DNA from: Seiridium cupressi
Taxonomy: Eukaryota > Ascomycota > Sordariomycetes > Amphisphaeriales > Sporocadaceae
DNA: 64,000 nucleotides
NCBI GenBank assembly: GCA_036674765.1
Contig: JARVKI010000103.1
Span: forward strand, 62,001-126,000
Reading direction: 5' to 3'
The notes under the pieces are model-generated. The model ran no database searches. It had not been told where the DNA came from and saw only the letters and a program-made list of their open reading frames with translations. The position numbers and the translations under genes are program-made. This document shows positions 10,175-24,131 of the stretch, one piece after another (positions within the stretch are counted from its first letter, which is position 1; every line of letters begins with the position of its first letter).

Positions 10175-13100
10175 GTTGGCGCAATGTATCGACAGTGCCT
10201 CAAGTGGTGGAAAGAAACAAGAAATAAGTAAATTGGTAGCAAAGACGTAACAGTCTTTGTAGCTTCACTTCCTAAAGAAGAGTAATAATGTACTGATTGT
10301 CAATCATAATATTTTGCGTGATTATATGTGGTATATATGGTCTTATAAAGACGCGCATCGCGGCCCCTGACTCGCGCGAGAGGTTTAGTGCTCCGCACCC
10401 GTGACTGCGACCTGCCGTCAAATGACCAGGAGCTAGTGAACGTACAACCTCACCGCCAGCAACGTGGTATGAATCCACTGTCATGAGAGTTGTCGAGAAC
10501 TTCTTTATTGTCCTGCAAGAATAGGGAGGCTGTATTGTCCGCTGACAAGAATGGCGAGGGGGACCCTGCCTAACGAACCTACAACGTTACCGAATAGGGG
10601 CTCCACTCCACCTCGGACCTTATAGAACTATTCATGACAGCTTATAGGGGGTCGGGTCGCCCGCTAAAAGCCGAGGCGCGCTGAGATTTCGCCGGATATC
10701 GACTAACCTGTGAATTTGATCAGCATCTCTAGGTCTATATCACGCGGGTCCCTTTGTGCCGCCAATGTCAACCCCACGGGGAAAATAAAAATATTTTACA
10801 ACTGATTCGAGGAAACAATCATGCGGTTAGAATGTCTAGAGCTCAAATACCCACTTAGCATGAGACAGATTCCGTTGTCGCACGATCGCGTGCCCATATG
10901 ACTTAGGCGGTCGTAAAATAGAAGCGCGCAATATCGGCAATAATTTCTATTGAAGATGAAACCGTTCCTAGTATTTGGGATCTTGGGTTGATCATATTCC
11001 TGGCGCATACCGGACATAACCTTTCGGTCTGTTCTGTGATGCCCTGCACTTGTGTGATCCTTCCAGGGCTGCATCACCTGCACTACCCCGAATCGTCGCA
11101 TGGGGGTTGACAGCGAATCATGGTAGTGAATATCTAGACAGCCAGGGAATCGAGTCGTGCTCGAGATATTATCAGCATGCGAATTAGGTTGGGCTCGTGG
11201 TTGGCAACAGTGCTTGCCGAGTCATCGGGATGATTCGGTGCAATAATGGGAGTCTACAACGGCCAGCCCTGGAACAGCTTTTCCGGCCGCGTATTGCGGC
11301 CGGCCTTGATATTTCGCAACTCCCTTCAAGAGGATTTCACGAAGTGCAGTTACTGAATTGCGGAGGGACCAGATACTCATTCGAAATATTGGGCGATAGT
11401 GTCCTGGCGCAAATCTCATCCCTACAAAAGGGGTTACCGGACGATGTTTACTATATCAGGAAAGTGAGGCTCCGGAGTTATCCCACGCTGCCGAGACACG
11501 GGCTTTTGAGCGCGCCCCCCATGTAACGCAGACGCCTCCTGGAATGCACGTTGGTCGAACGTGCAGCCCGCGATCCTCTGAGATTCTCTGAGGCAAATTT
11601 CTGCAGTCACGAGTAATACTTGCTAGCCTAGCTGCGCAAAGAGAAATGAGACTTGGCCGAGGAGCGAGCGCCGCGTCATTGAGGCTCTAGCAACTAATTT
11701 CGTAGCTGGCGTTATCGCCCCGTTGTCGCATTAAGGTTGAACGGCCGTTGGCGTGGACTGGGCATTCCTCCTGACTAGGGATGAGCGCGCTCCTTGCGCA
11801 CCGGCTAGAATCCTGTAGTGCTGTTCATCTCAGAGTTCGATGGAAGTCGATTTGTGTCCTAGAGACATCTAGACATGGGGTCCTTCACACGCCGATGGCC
11901 ACAATACATGCAGCACTATGATTGAGGTCACGGACATAAGGGCCATTTTACATTTTGTGACGCTAGGTTTGAGAGAAAGGGTGACCGGATTATCAGGATA
12001 GACATGGTAGTGAAGCACCGGGTCATCAAATACAGGCTGTACCTTTAAATATTAACTACACTAGGTACCATTTGCATTTGCATCATGTTACACAGCATGA
12101 GACAGCGATATGAGCCGAGGGTTGCGTTGTCAAAGGCCGATGTCAATAAGATTGGGTTCACCCGTACAGATCTCAAAATAGTGCAGTTTAAGGTCGGAAA
12201 TGACTTGAATAAAACGCTGCTCGCACTCAAACAGCTTTCAATACTCAGGTACGGCAGTATACTCGCTGAAATTACGTTGTTTGCGTACATGTGTCTGGTT
12301 GAGATCGTTTCTTGTTAAATCTGATGCATTCAGGCGCACGAGAATGGCCCAGCATACAGTGTGGCTCTCGAGACAGCATTAGACTTTCACTGCACATATC
12401 TCTCAGATAAAGCCCATCCACACCCTGGATTTCATGGTCCGGAACTCATCCCATGCTAGAAACCTTAGTATTCCCGAATAAGCTACAATCATCTGGTCAC
12501 AGATGTTTGACTGTCAGGATAGGTGTCAGATAGGGTTGTCGCAGGGAGTGCTAGGGGCTGAGTATTGGCACGCTGACCTCTGCCTTCTATCGAATAAGGG
12601 GGGAGGCAACCCTAATATACACGATTGCGATCCGATACCGGATCGACTCTGACAATAGGAGTTCCAGCTACCGGGGTTATCGGGCTTCTCAGCCACTACT
12701 TATAGACTAGCTACCTCCTCCTGCCTCTGGAGCCCTTACGATACTCAATCAATCTCTCAGGTGAAGGTAGAGTAACGCATATTGAATTAGGTTGAGAAGG
12801 TCTCGTGAAAAGTTATTGGAATGGAAAGGTAAGTAAGTGGTAGAGCTGATAGCCCGTATGGAAGTGTTGTTGATGACGATGGAATTAGTCGGAACTTTTT
12901 GGAGAGTCTGATCTTAAATATGTGAAAGCATCCTCATCTCTGGCTTTTGTTTCAATTTTGGCCATTCATGACAGTAGACGTTGAGTAGTCAAGATGCCGT
13001 ACGGGATGCAGTTTCAAAGTTTCAAATGGCGTCTGAATGAATAATTTAAGATGGCTCAAGACCGCAGTAAGGAACTATGACGTGGTTCCGATGACGTCAA

Positions 13101-13261
13101 TCTTTTGATCATATTTATAGACGTTATTAAGGCAACTCGAACCCTCAATGAATACCACCCAGCTGCAAAGAAACCGTGGTTTTCCCAAGCACCACAGACC
13201 GCGACCCCGCACCCCACCAGACGCTTTTTCTTTTCGAAAGTGTCCCACATCGCAAACCGAT
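10175..13261. other. long gene-poor region
   Basis: About 3 kb with only short frames on both strands (for example 11197-11526 and 12085-12318), none with recognised motifs. Base composition is mixed, not strongly AT-rich. I see no repeat structure or RNA gene that I can support. Confidence 0.3.
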
Positions 13262-14971
<1,710 letters not shown>

Positions 14972-16432
14972 GCCATTAGATGAACAAAATACTTTACCTT
15001 GAGAGGCTAATATGTGCCTACATTGGGTGTTGACTACAGTTCTCATCTAACTCTGCAACGATACTAGGTGTCGTCACGGCTAAGCTGCGCCCATCGGAGA
15101 TACTCGGATAGATTTCAACTTATGTGGGCCAGACGGCCACCCCATCACCGACATGCCACACGCATTTCGAGCCCAGATCCGTCACCAGTTCAAGCCTGCG
15201 TGGATAGTCGAGGCCAGGCCCGGCACGTTTGAGGTAGCGACTGAGAGCACTACGAATCCATCGCCCAACCCCGTCCAATAATTAGAAACAGATGTTACCC
15301 TGGTCTTCTTGGAGTCCCGTGTCCCGAAAGTGACGCCAGCTTTTTTCTTCGGACATGGTTCCATTTTCGGGGCGGCCGGTGTCAGCTATAGTATGTAGTA
15401 AGAAGCCTTGAGATCGTAAGCTTACGGGAAACTTTTCTTGGGAGTGCTGTAGCAAGAAGACGACCAGTTCGAGTAAGACGAATGAAAGTGTCATTAGGCG
15501 GGCAGAGGAGAACATGCAATTGTCACATTCCATCCCTGGATTTCAGCCTGGCATTTGTATCTTGACGAAGGATGATTTACTAATATGGTGGGTGGTCCTA
15601 AGTTCTGGTTATTTACTGAGTCTTCTTGCTCGCTCTTTGAATACAATCATTCCTATTCCCGATGAATAACTGACAACTTCAGTTTGAAGTCAACCAGATG
15701 ATTCTTCAGGGCTTCTTCCTCTAACGCAATTGACGAAATTACATTTCTCACGGGCGGCGTCCGGTACTCGCTCTTACAATCAAGACATTCATGTGGGCGC
15801 CAAATAATACTACCCGTCTCAACTCATGGTCCGAACATTTCATATTCGGAAAAGATGCTGCGGAATATATCACAGCGGGCCGAGACGCTTGTATTCCGTA
15901 ATTCTTGGGCATTGAACTACTCAACGTGCTGGCCACGCTGTTGAGTCGCAATACCCAATCGTTACGATGTGTCTGCAGCGTAGCAACGCCGCACAAGAGT
16001 TTCATTGTATTTTGGGCGTGAGCTTGAGGGATGCGGGGACACTGCGTTCTCAAAGCTAACTTGCTGGTTCAACGCAAACACCAATGATGTGCGAAAACTC
16101 GATTTCCCACATGATTAGATCTTGCATATTGTAATTAAAGGTGAGGCGAGTTGCCACGCGCCAACTCCAGTTCCATGCTAGTTATACCCTTTCCTCGTTA
16201 TGTACGTATCCGGAAGGCGACCGATAGGTACTATATATAGCACAATACGAGACTTGCGTAAGTGGAAAGGCCATGGACTTTTTTTTTGAAGAAGGAACAG
16301 GACCAAGCCTCTCACACCACATTAATACTCCCCCCCCTATGCTGCCAGCCACAGATTGAGCCACTCTGCATTCTCCCCACTATTCAGTAGGGATCCACAT
16401 CTGACTCGGAGGCTGGTAAGTTGCTCACTGAC
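14972..16432. other. intergenic region with one possible 3' coding fragment
   Basis: Plus-strand 15080-15281 is open and reads IDFNLCGPDGHPITDMPHAF and then QFKPAWIVEARPGTFEVATE before a stop. This is protein-like, but no start codon or upstream exon is convincing. It may be the end of an unrecognised gene or a relic. The remainder has no supported feature. Confidence 0.3.
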
Positions 16433-18125
16433 TTATTTGGTCAGAATGGCCTTGCCCTTGCTTCGAGCCGAAACCAAAGCACCGGAGAGGCCGAATTGAG
16501 ATGCGATCCCGTTGATACGTTGGGTCGTGTTCAGGTTCTTCACCACGACGAATTGGAAGCATGTGGCGCTACCCTGTCGGGAGGCAATGGTAGACCAGGC
16601 CAGGAAGAGTTCCCAAATCTTGCATCGTCAGCACGGAGTTTTGCAGGCTCATGTTAGAAAACTCACCCTGTACCATCTCTGGCCGTATTTGGCATTGATG
16701 GTCTCAGCATTGCCCAACCAGTTACGGTACCACCTCCAGATAGTACCAGAATAGTGTACACCGACGGTGTCGATGCTGTCCGCCACTCGTTAGTTCTCCA
16801 GACTGTCTTCGACTCGGATTCAAGACTTACCTCTTGACCTCGAAGCCAGCGCCCTCCAAGGATCGTACGTAGTTCCACAGCGGCGTAGATGCATCGGCTC
16901 CCGGGAAGATATACTTGTTCAGGTAAAGGCCCCAGATGAAATCTTCATACTGCCAAGCCTGTCGAAGACCTGAGAGCTGGACATACATGGCACCGTCGTC
17001 CTCCAACATATCGTAACATTGGCGGAAAAACTGGGTCAACTTCCTTACTCCAACATGCTCGCCCATCTCCAGCTGAGTGATCTTGTTGAACTTCTTCTGT
17101 GGGATGTCACGGTAATCCATGCACAAGATCTGGCTCTGTTCCTCGGGAATACCGGCGTTGCGAAGAGCATCGTTTCCCCAGGCAGTCTGGTTTTCGGCAA
17201 TCGTGCAACCCGTGACCTTTGCACCGTAGTTGAGACTGGCGAACTTGGCCAAGGTACCCCAGCCACAGCCGATGTCCAGCATGGTCTCGCCCTCCTTGAG
17301 CTCGATCTTCTCACAGACAACGGCCATCTTATTGTCTTGCATCTCCTCCAAGGTCTCTTCCCTGGATGGATCAGAAATGATGCCAGAAGTGTAGATCATG
17401 CGGGGACCAAGGAACCAGGAGTAGTGGTCGTTGCCGGTATCATAGGTCGGGCGGATCTGTTCCACGTCCTGGGCACGGGTATGGAGCAAGACATCAGGGC
17501 CAAAGGTAAGGAAGATGAACTTGAAGAGGTCCCAGGTGAAGCCGAAGTGAGCCCAGTCATGACGGTACTCCAGGATGTCCAAGCAGTCGCCGTTGAAGTT
17601 GACCTTACCATCAAGATACATCTCAGCGAACGTGTGCATCGGCACCTTGCTCCTTCCTCGCCATCTAGCGGCATCTTCGGGATTCTTGAAGGTGATGTAC
17701 GACTCAACAGGCCGACCAGGCACCTTGACCTTGTCGTTGGTCGCCGGGCTGAACCTGGAGGTCCATGACCAGAAGGCAATCAGAATTGGGACGGCGGTTA
17801 TCAGCCCAATGAAAACAGTCGTGATCAAACCACCGCCGACCTTGCGCGCAAGGTAGAACGGGACACCGATGAGAAAACCACCGAGGAGCCAGTTGGAAAA
17901 GCTCTCATTTCCCGGACCGTCTACAGGCAGTCTCGCATTGTAGATAGCCGCTGCCTAAATTGACTATCAGCATGGAAGGGTGATTGAATATCAAGCTGCG
18001 GCGGAGAGACCCACATCAGTCAAGGGGATCCCACAGCTCTCATCTCTGGCGAGCGGAGAAGGCTTTGCTGGCGGCGTGCTGATGAATTGAATGTCGCCTT
18101 CCAGCTCGGGTGCTTTGGAAGACAT
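16433..18125 (-). CDS. sphingolipid C9-methyltransferase
   Basis: SAM-dependent enzyme that adds the C9 methyl branch to the sphingoid base of fungal glucosylceramides; an ER-type membrane protein. Exons in gene order are 18125-18015, 17954-16831, 16775-16667 and 16618-16433 (introns 60, 55 and 48 bp). They total 1530 nt for 509 aa, close to the family length. The start MSSKAPELEGDIQFIS matches family N-termini. Two hydrophobic segments (about residues 57-100) precede a cyclopropane-synthase-like methyltransferase core with LDIGCGWGTLAKFAS (SAM motif I, about 263-277). Nearby are YDTGNDHYSWFLGPRMIYTSG and the HYSGTIWRWYRNW segment. All exon joins preserve the frame and no lesion is seen. Aspergilli carry two such genes (SmtA and SmtB); I cannot tell which this is. 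Confidence 0.95.
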
Positions 18126-19514
18126 GGCGGGCGAGTTGGTGTTCTCGGGAAGTATCGAGTCAGGCGCCGATACGGAGAAGGAGGGAACAAGTAAACAGTT
18201 CAGTCGTGGCACAAATTTTCGGGAAAGACGGAGGCTGTGCCCCCCTGCCGCCCAAGTGGGTCCACACGTGCTTTTCGAGAAGCGAGCGCAGAGGCGGTCA
18301 AAAGAGAAGGCGGTCGGTCGTTGAATTGCAGTCGGCCACGATAAGGCGGCGATAAGGCGAGCCCAGCGTTTCAAAAAGATCCAAAACGATGCTGTCGACT
18401 ACCAGCTGCCAGCAGCCCAGCTGTCCCAGGCTTTTCAGGGTCCATCGTCTGCTGATCGTCAGGGGGAATGGAGATGACAAGCGAATCAAATCACAACGCT
18501 AGTGCAGTACGACGCAGGCATTGCCCGGGTCATTCATTGGCGTCAAGAAGTACCGCAAATAACGTATGTGTTCTGTCTTTCATCCGGTCGCGGGTGTTAC
18601 GATGCATCTTATTTGCGGACCGATTTGGCCCTGCTTGGGAGACAGATTACATCCAGCAGGAAATCGGATACTCTAGTCTATTTGCTACTCCCATACTCCC
18701 GGTGTGGAGGTCGGCCAAGGGCTACACTAGCCGACTAGCTGACCGTTAGCTGCTAACTGCATGTAGTTGGCAGACCCGGTGCTCCAAGTCGATTTTCTAT
18801 CATTTTTATTTTCTCTCTTCCAACCCAACCGAAAGGTCTTGTAGAAGAGGCCTCTCACGAGCTGAAATGGTTGATTTATTCTTATGATCTCTTTAGGTAC
18901 TGGCCCTGACATTGTAGTCCCGGTCGCAGCACGCGATGCCCCACCCTGCCAAAAGCCGCCGTGAGTGTACGATATTAGTTTGTTGAAGTAATTACTACGA
19001 CGGCGCTTGGCACGGCGTGACTATGCATTGCAGATACCATGATTTGTCGCCGAATTTGTCGCTGAAGATTTTTCAAAATGCACTGCTGCCGATTACCCCT
19101 CTCGCTCATGTCGTCGATTATAATTTATAGGACATAACTTTTTCCTAGTCCGAGAAATCTCCATGTAGCACTCGACACAAAAGACAAGCCAAAATAGGCG
19201 CCGATCAAGACTTGGGCATGGCCTTTGATCGTTCGGCCGCTGCTAGAATCGCACGTGTGAATGCTGATCTGACTCCCAGCTTTTCTAACTCGGGGAGTGC
19301 TCTTATCGAGCAACCCCTGGGAGAGGCAATATTCTCGGGCAACACACTGGGGTGATCACCGGCCGGAACCAAACCCAGCACTTCAATAGAACTGATGACC
19401 ACCATCTTCTGTGCATCGAGTCGTCATACGCCCTCCACAACCGCGGCGTCTAACAGTCCATCAACAGCGAGCAACAACAACGACCCAGCGCACCCGACAA
19501 GGACGGCAGAGACG
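18126..19514. other. intergenic region upstream of the methyltransferase
   Basis: The first few hundred bases probably hold the methyltransferase promoter and 5' leader. No further gene, RNA or repeat is supported. Confidence 0.3.
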
Positions 19515-20190
19515 TCAAATGTGCTCTCGTCGACAAGCTGTAATGTAATAGCCTGTTTGAACAATCAAAGCCGCCAGGTCAGGATTGGTCGGTGTTAGTG
19601 GTTTTGTGTCGGCTGTATACAAGGTCACGGCTTGTCTGATCTTGGCCGCCATGTTGGGCATAGCTCTCACAACCTGCAGCGCCTGCACATGTTCCGTCGA
19701 AGGCTCGCCATTCAAGGGCAAGACGGCACGTCTCTGCTGTTGTGATGCCGGCCATGATTCTGTTGATCAGTTTGCCGCGGAGGGCTACTCTTACACCCGT
19801 TGCCGCGAAGACAATTCCTCGCTTCACAGGCTTCACAGGAAAGACGACGATGTCTTAGTTTTGAATAGCACGTGCATTGTCCTCTACCGGAAGGATTTTG
19901 ATTTTGGATGTGTTTTCGAGCGCTCCTGCTCCAGTCGGCATTGTGAGGCTCGGTAGCAGTAGTGTGAGTGAGGCGCTTGACGGAGACATCCAAGTTTCCA
20001 GAATCCTCGCGTTCGGAAAATTCCAAAAATATTGCAGCCCCGAGGGTACCTGAGCTGAGTTAGCGATATCTCCAGGTATGGGCGACATACTTGCCGCAAC
20101 CGATGATGGTGATTGAAGTCTGCAATGAGGGACCATCTTAATTCTGCTGCATTGAAGTTGCTCCACATGCTCGCAGACGAGGTCCTCCAC
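19515..20190 (-). pseudogene. possible relic of a response-regulator receiver domain
   Basis: On the minus strand a segment reads TSKIKILPVEDNARAIQN, then a TAA, then in the same frame a KRGIVFAATGVRVAL segment. The order K-I-L-x-V-E-D-N, then about 20 residues, then KRGxxVxxAxxGxxAL is that of the first half of a hybrid histidine-kinase receiver domain. A second frame downstream (DVPSCP, then NGEPSTEHVQALQVVRAMPN) could be the phospho-acceptor half, after frame changes. The match is short and needs both a stop and a frameshift, so confidence is low. Confidence 0.3.
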
Positions 20191-21820
20191 CCTATATGAA
20201 AATAAGTATGTTTACTCAACATGAAATAAGCAACTACGCCAGTAAAATTGGCGGAACATTGTTCTCGGACCGGCGATATCGTCATCGGGCCACCTCTGTC
20301 GGCGGGTGTGAATCAGACCGTCGTAAGATAGGTAAATTGGGGGACGATTCATCACTAGTCGTGGAGAGAATAAGCTACCTGTTTGGTTCACTGCATTGGT
20401 TACTGATTGAGCATGCTGTGTAAAGGGTGCGCTCACAGCCGGACGCAGATGCTGATGCACCGGTGCACTATCGGAGACTCCAATAGCGAACCATCCCGAC
20501 AGCAATGACCATCATAGGGCTTACTATCTGCGCATAGCGATATTCTACTGAATGCTGAGACCCAATCAGAAATGAATACAGTGCAGGCAGGCAAGATAAA
20601 TAATTCAATTTCCATGCCACTTTCGAAACGATACAGTTTTTCAACGACACTTTAAGATTAAATTAATCAAGTCTAATCATAAAAGCTTCCGTCACCTGGT
20701 TCCAAGCTCTCGATCATGCATGTATTGACAATTTTCTGTTTGACAGTTTGATCTCCACGTCGAAGTTGGATGCGGAGAGAACGACATATATTTGCAAGGA
20801 GCAGCCGGCTACGACTACACTCCAGACCATCATAATCCTGTCTTCCAAGTGGCCTGCATCTATTCTTGCGTCCTGCCGCCCTGATAAAATTGTCCAATTA
20901 TATTCAAGCAGCGGCATGGCAGGCACTGAGTGTAGTGCTGCCGCTCTCGAAAGAATCCTTTGTGCAGCGAATGCTCGCAAATCTCAAGGGCACATTGAGT
21001 AAGTTGGCTTTATCATTTGTCCCGTTAGATAGTGTGTCACGGAAAGGCCGTGGGAAGAAACGGCGCAATTACCCCATGATCCTCGTCCAGTCCTGCAGGT
21101 CAACTGGTAAGCAGTCGTCCCGGAAATGCCCCTGGCTTTGAATACAGCTGGCCGTGACTGGAAGATAGAGCTACAACGATCGACGCGGGGGAGGTTTACA
21201 TATACATCTACTCTGCGGGTAAGAGGCTAGGCAATACCTCGCATGCGAATTTTGCTAAGGATAGTACACGATCACCATGCACGGCCACAGGTGATTGTGC
21301 AGCACATTGCTACGATGCGTCGCGACAAGTATATAATATAGGGGATTGTCAAACCAACAACATCGCAGATGTAAGGATTGTGAGTCATTGCTCTTCAAAA
21401 ATGGGGACGAGATAGGGATTCCATATTGGAGCATGGATATACTACTTGCTGAGGACGTGTTTGCGGTGGTTTGTTAGCAATTGTGAACAGGCTCGTCCCA
21501 TCTCGAGTCTAGCTATATGAAAAAGCAGTACCGACATACGACCTAAAGTCTTTCTGCTCTGGATTCTATGCGGCTGTACCGATGAGATTCATGATACGCA
21601 AACACCCAGACCCTGGAATGCGACTAGGTTTCTTGTATTAGCTGCTCCAATGCACAACACTCTAGGTTCCAAGGGTAGATAAGTGGCTACGTTTATTTAA
21701 CCTTGCTTTCCTAAGCAAGGGCTGGGTGGTTTTGTCACTAGTAGGGAGGGACGATTCCGCCATGGTACGAAGAGGGTGGGGAGTGTAGTATATAGCTAAG
21801 GCCTGCTTCATAATCAATTG
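20191..21820. other. intergenic stretch
   Basis: A minus-strand frame at 20714-20980 has a hydrophobic, protein-like stretch (IMMVWSVVVAGCSLQIYVVL), but no family or exon chain was recognised. Inverted GTCACGG and CCGTGAC motifs lie at about 21034 and 21152-21158; they may be termini of a small element or chance. Confidence 0.25.
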
Positions 21821-22232
21821 CTATCCAAACATTCGAATAGATAAATACTGCAAGATCGTCTGACCAGTAGTACTATTGGGATTTGATGATACGAGAGAAG
21901 ACGGTACTGGAACATCGTCGATTACTCGGGTGCTCGGTGGCCGACCAAGCCTCTTATTTGTAGTGGTAGGATTGCACTCGATACCGCTCTTCTATAGCCT
22001 TGGTCAATAGATGAACTCTGCTTGTCGAAAGAGTACTTACACTACACTCTGAGCACGTGGGTTTTCTGCCGTCGCCTGATGCGCCATAAAAATCAGGCCA
22101 AAGATATGTTTAGGAGGCAGCTTTGCAAAAAGACTTACAACGAACCTTCTTTTTCTTCAAGGCTTGACATGCCCCTCGACGTCGAGTGATTGATCGTTCA
22201 GATGAGACCGACTGCTGCATGTCGGTAGACAT
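21821..22232 (-). CDS. short Zn2Cys6-domain protein, 99 aa, one zinc ligand missing
   Basis: Exons in gene order are 22232-22139, 22075-22041 and 21991-21821, with introns of 63 and 49 bp; the total is exactly 100 codons. The first exon ends at KKKKVR plus one base of Cys. The second encodes CDGRKPTCSECS and the third starts KSGIECNPTTTNKRLGRPP. Together they give the fungal binuclear zinc cluster spacing. However, the second cysteine is Leu (ACQAL instead of the usual ACQAC), leaving five of six ligands. After the cluster come about 45 polar residues and a stop. No linker coiled coil or fungal-specific regulatory domain was found downstream. This may be a truncated regulator, a DNA-binding-only protein or a decaying gene. 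Confidence 0.6.
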
Positions 22233-24131
22233 TATCAAGGATAAAATATGGACGAAAAGCGAGACGACACACTGGGGCCAATCAAGAGAGCACACGTCCG
22301 TCATAAGTATGAAGGTCTTGAATGCAGTGCAATCAAACTAAATTAGAGTACATCTGCACTTTTGGCTGTCGACGGAGTCTCTATACTCTTAATATCAAGC
22401 ACCTAGAAGTCGAGTTACAGTTTCGGGGATTGGCAATTATATTGGCACCTATATAAGCAACACTGTATGTCAGCATACGGACGGTGGCATGCACGTGGAG
22501 GATGTGTGAATAAAATCTGCGCCGAAATTTGTCCCGCGTGACAGGAAATTAAGAGCCGAACTGATATACCGCACCTGTAATGGCGTAAGCAAACGGTACA
22601 CGGCCCTGAATATACATAAAACATATTACGACTCGCGAAATACAATGCTCGGATACGAACAGCGCGATTTGCTTAGGCATGCACCTGTCGTATTGAGAGG
22701 TTCAAGATAAAGAATTAAAGAGAACAAGAATGGACGAAGGAATAACTGATCCAAACCCTCAACTGCTGTTGATTCTTCTTTCGGCAGTTCGACGAGTCTC
22801 AGAAACAAGTGCATATGCAGTGTGGAATCTTCTTCGAATGTCGCATGCTTTCACGCTAAATCTGCCGATAAAGACAAAGGTGCTATCACGTCATCTAGAG
22901 ACCGATACCGTAACTTAATGTACGAATGTAGTCCACGCTATCTTTGCGGAACGGACCGATCCGGGGACCTGGGCTGCTCAATTAGTGCAACGTCTATGCA
23001 TCTCAACCTGAACAAAAGTTTTGGGAGTGGGGAAGGCTTCATTCGCTTGCGGCCTCGCCTACCATACCGATAGTCGAACTGGACTGGGGTTTGTCACGCC
23101 TCTTTCTACTGTAAGACCAGAGGTGGGTTGATTTGTAAGGCCAGAATCAGCGACAATAAAGCACGGAGCACATTCCAGAGGCGGATGCCGAAGGTTCCCA
23201 TGCAGATATGCTTTCGGTGTCGTCGGCTAGAAAGAATTTCTGAACTTTATCCAACCACAGCAAGATCGATAACTCAAGCCTCCATCAGCTGACCGATGTT
23301 CCGTTGAGGCGGCCCCACCTCCAAAAGGGGATAAGCTTGATGTCTTGCTGCGGGACCGGGGGATACCTGTTCTTATAAGCGTTCCGGTCTTGCCGCCCTA
23401 AGCTTATAAGTTCTTATATACGGCGCGCTTTTATCTCCCGAGAGATAAAAACTGTTATAAAGAGTAGGGCTATATTAATAAGTCTAGTATAACGGAAATA
23501 ATTTCGATTTGAAACGTAATTAAATTTATATAAAATATAACATAAAATATATAACATTTATTATTTATAATTATTATAATATAATAAAGTTTTTTTTACT
23601 ATGTTAAAAAATAAGGTTTATATCACTTATAAATGCAAGTAAACCATGAGGCCGATGCATCCGGGAAAAAAAAAGATGCCTTGTCGACATAGGAAGTGAG
23701 ATGGCGGTTACCTATTGTGACGGACTCGACTGGGGCTGGGGCTGGGGCTGGAGAGCCATATAGTCGTCAAGCACCTTGATAGTGCCTATAATACTGCATA
23801 TGCAGGTAATGGCCTATGCAAATATTCAAAGGACCCCGCCTAAGCATGCAGGAATTGTGGTCCCCCAGCAGGCTCACTCGACCAAATGGGTGCTATTGCT
23901 AGGGCAGTACATACCCAGTACTGACACGTGTGTCATACAACTCCTCCCCCAAACCAATCTGCTTCTCTTACATTATCCTGTCTATATATACCCGCATGAT
24001 CCCTCATATTCTAGAAGCATTTAACCATGCTGTCCAGTCTCATTCTATGTTATTATAGAGCTTTTATCAGGCTACGAAGTCGAAAGTCAATCTATTCCTT
24101 GTATAGAAAGATATATTGACCACTATCAATA
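22233..24131. other. intergenic stretch with an AT-rich island
   Basis: No supported gene. A strongly AT-rich tract runs from about 23450 to 23635, rich in TA dinucleotides, and looks like a RIP-degraded repeat relic. A short tandem (ggggct, about three units) lies near 23732-23750. Confidence 0.35.
23953..23990 (+). promoter_or_regulatory. candidate core promoter of the VAO-type oxidase gene
   Basis: An ACCAAT motif (about 23953) is followed by a pyrimidine-rich tract and TATATATA at 23983-23990, about 140 bp before the ATG at 24132. The spacing fits a fungal TATA-type promoter; no transcript evidence. Confidence 0.35.

Noticed and set aside
17019..17768. 249-codon plus-strand open frame
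   Set aside because: It lies entirely antisense to the well-supported sphingolipid methyltransferase; a codon-bias shadow.
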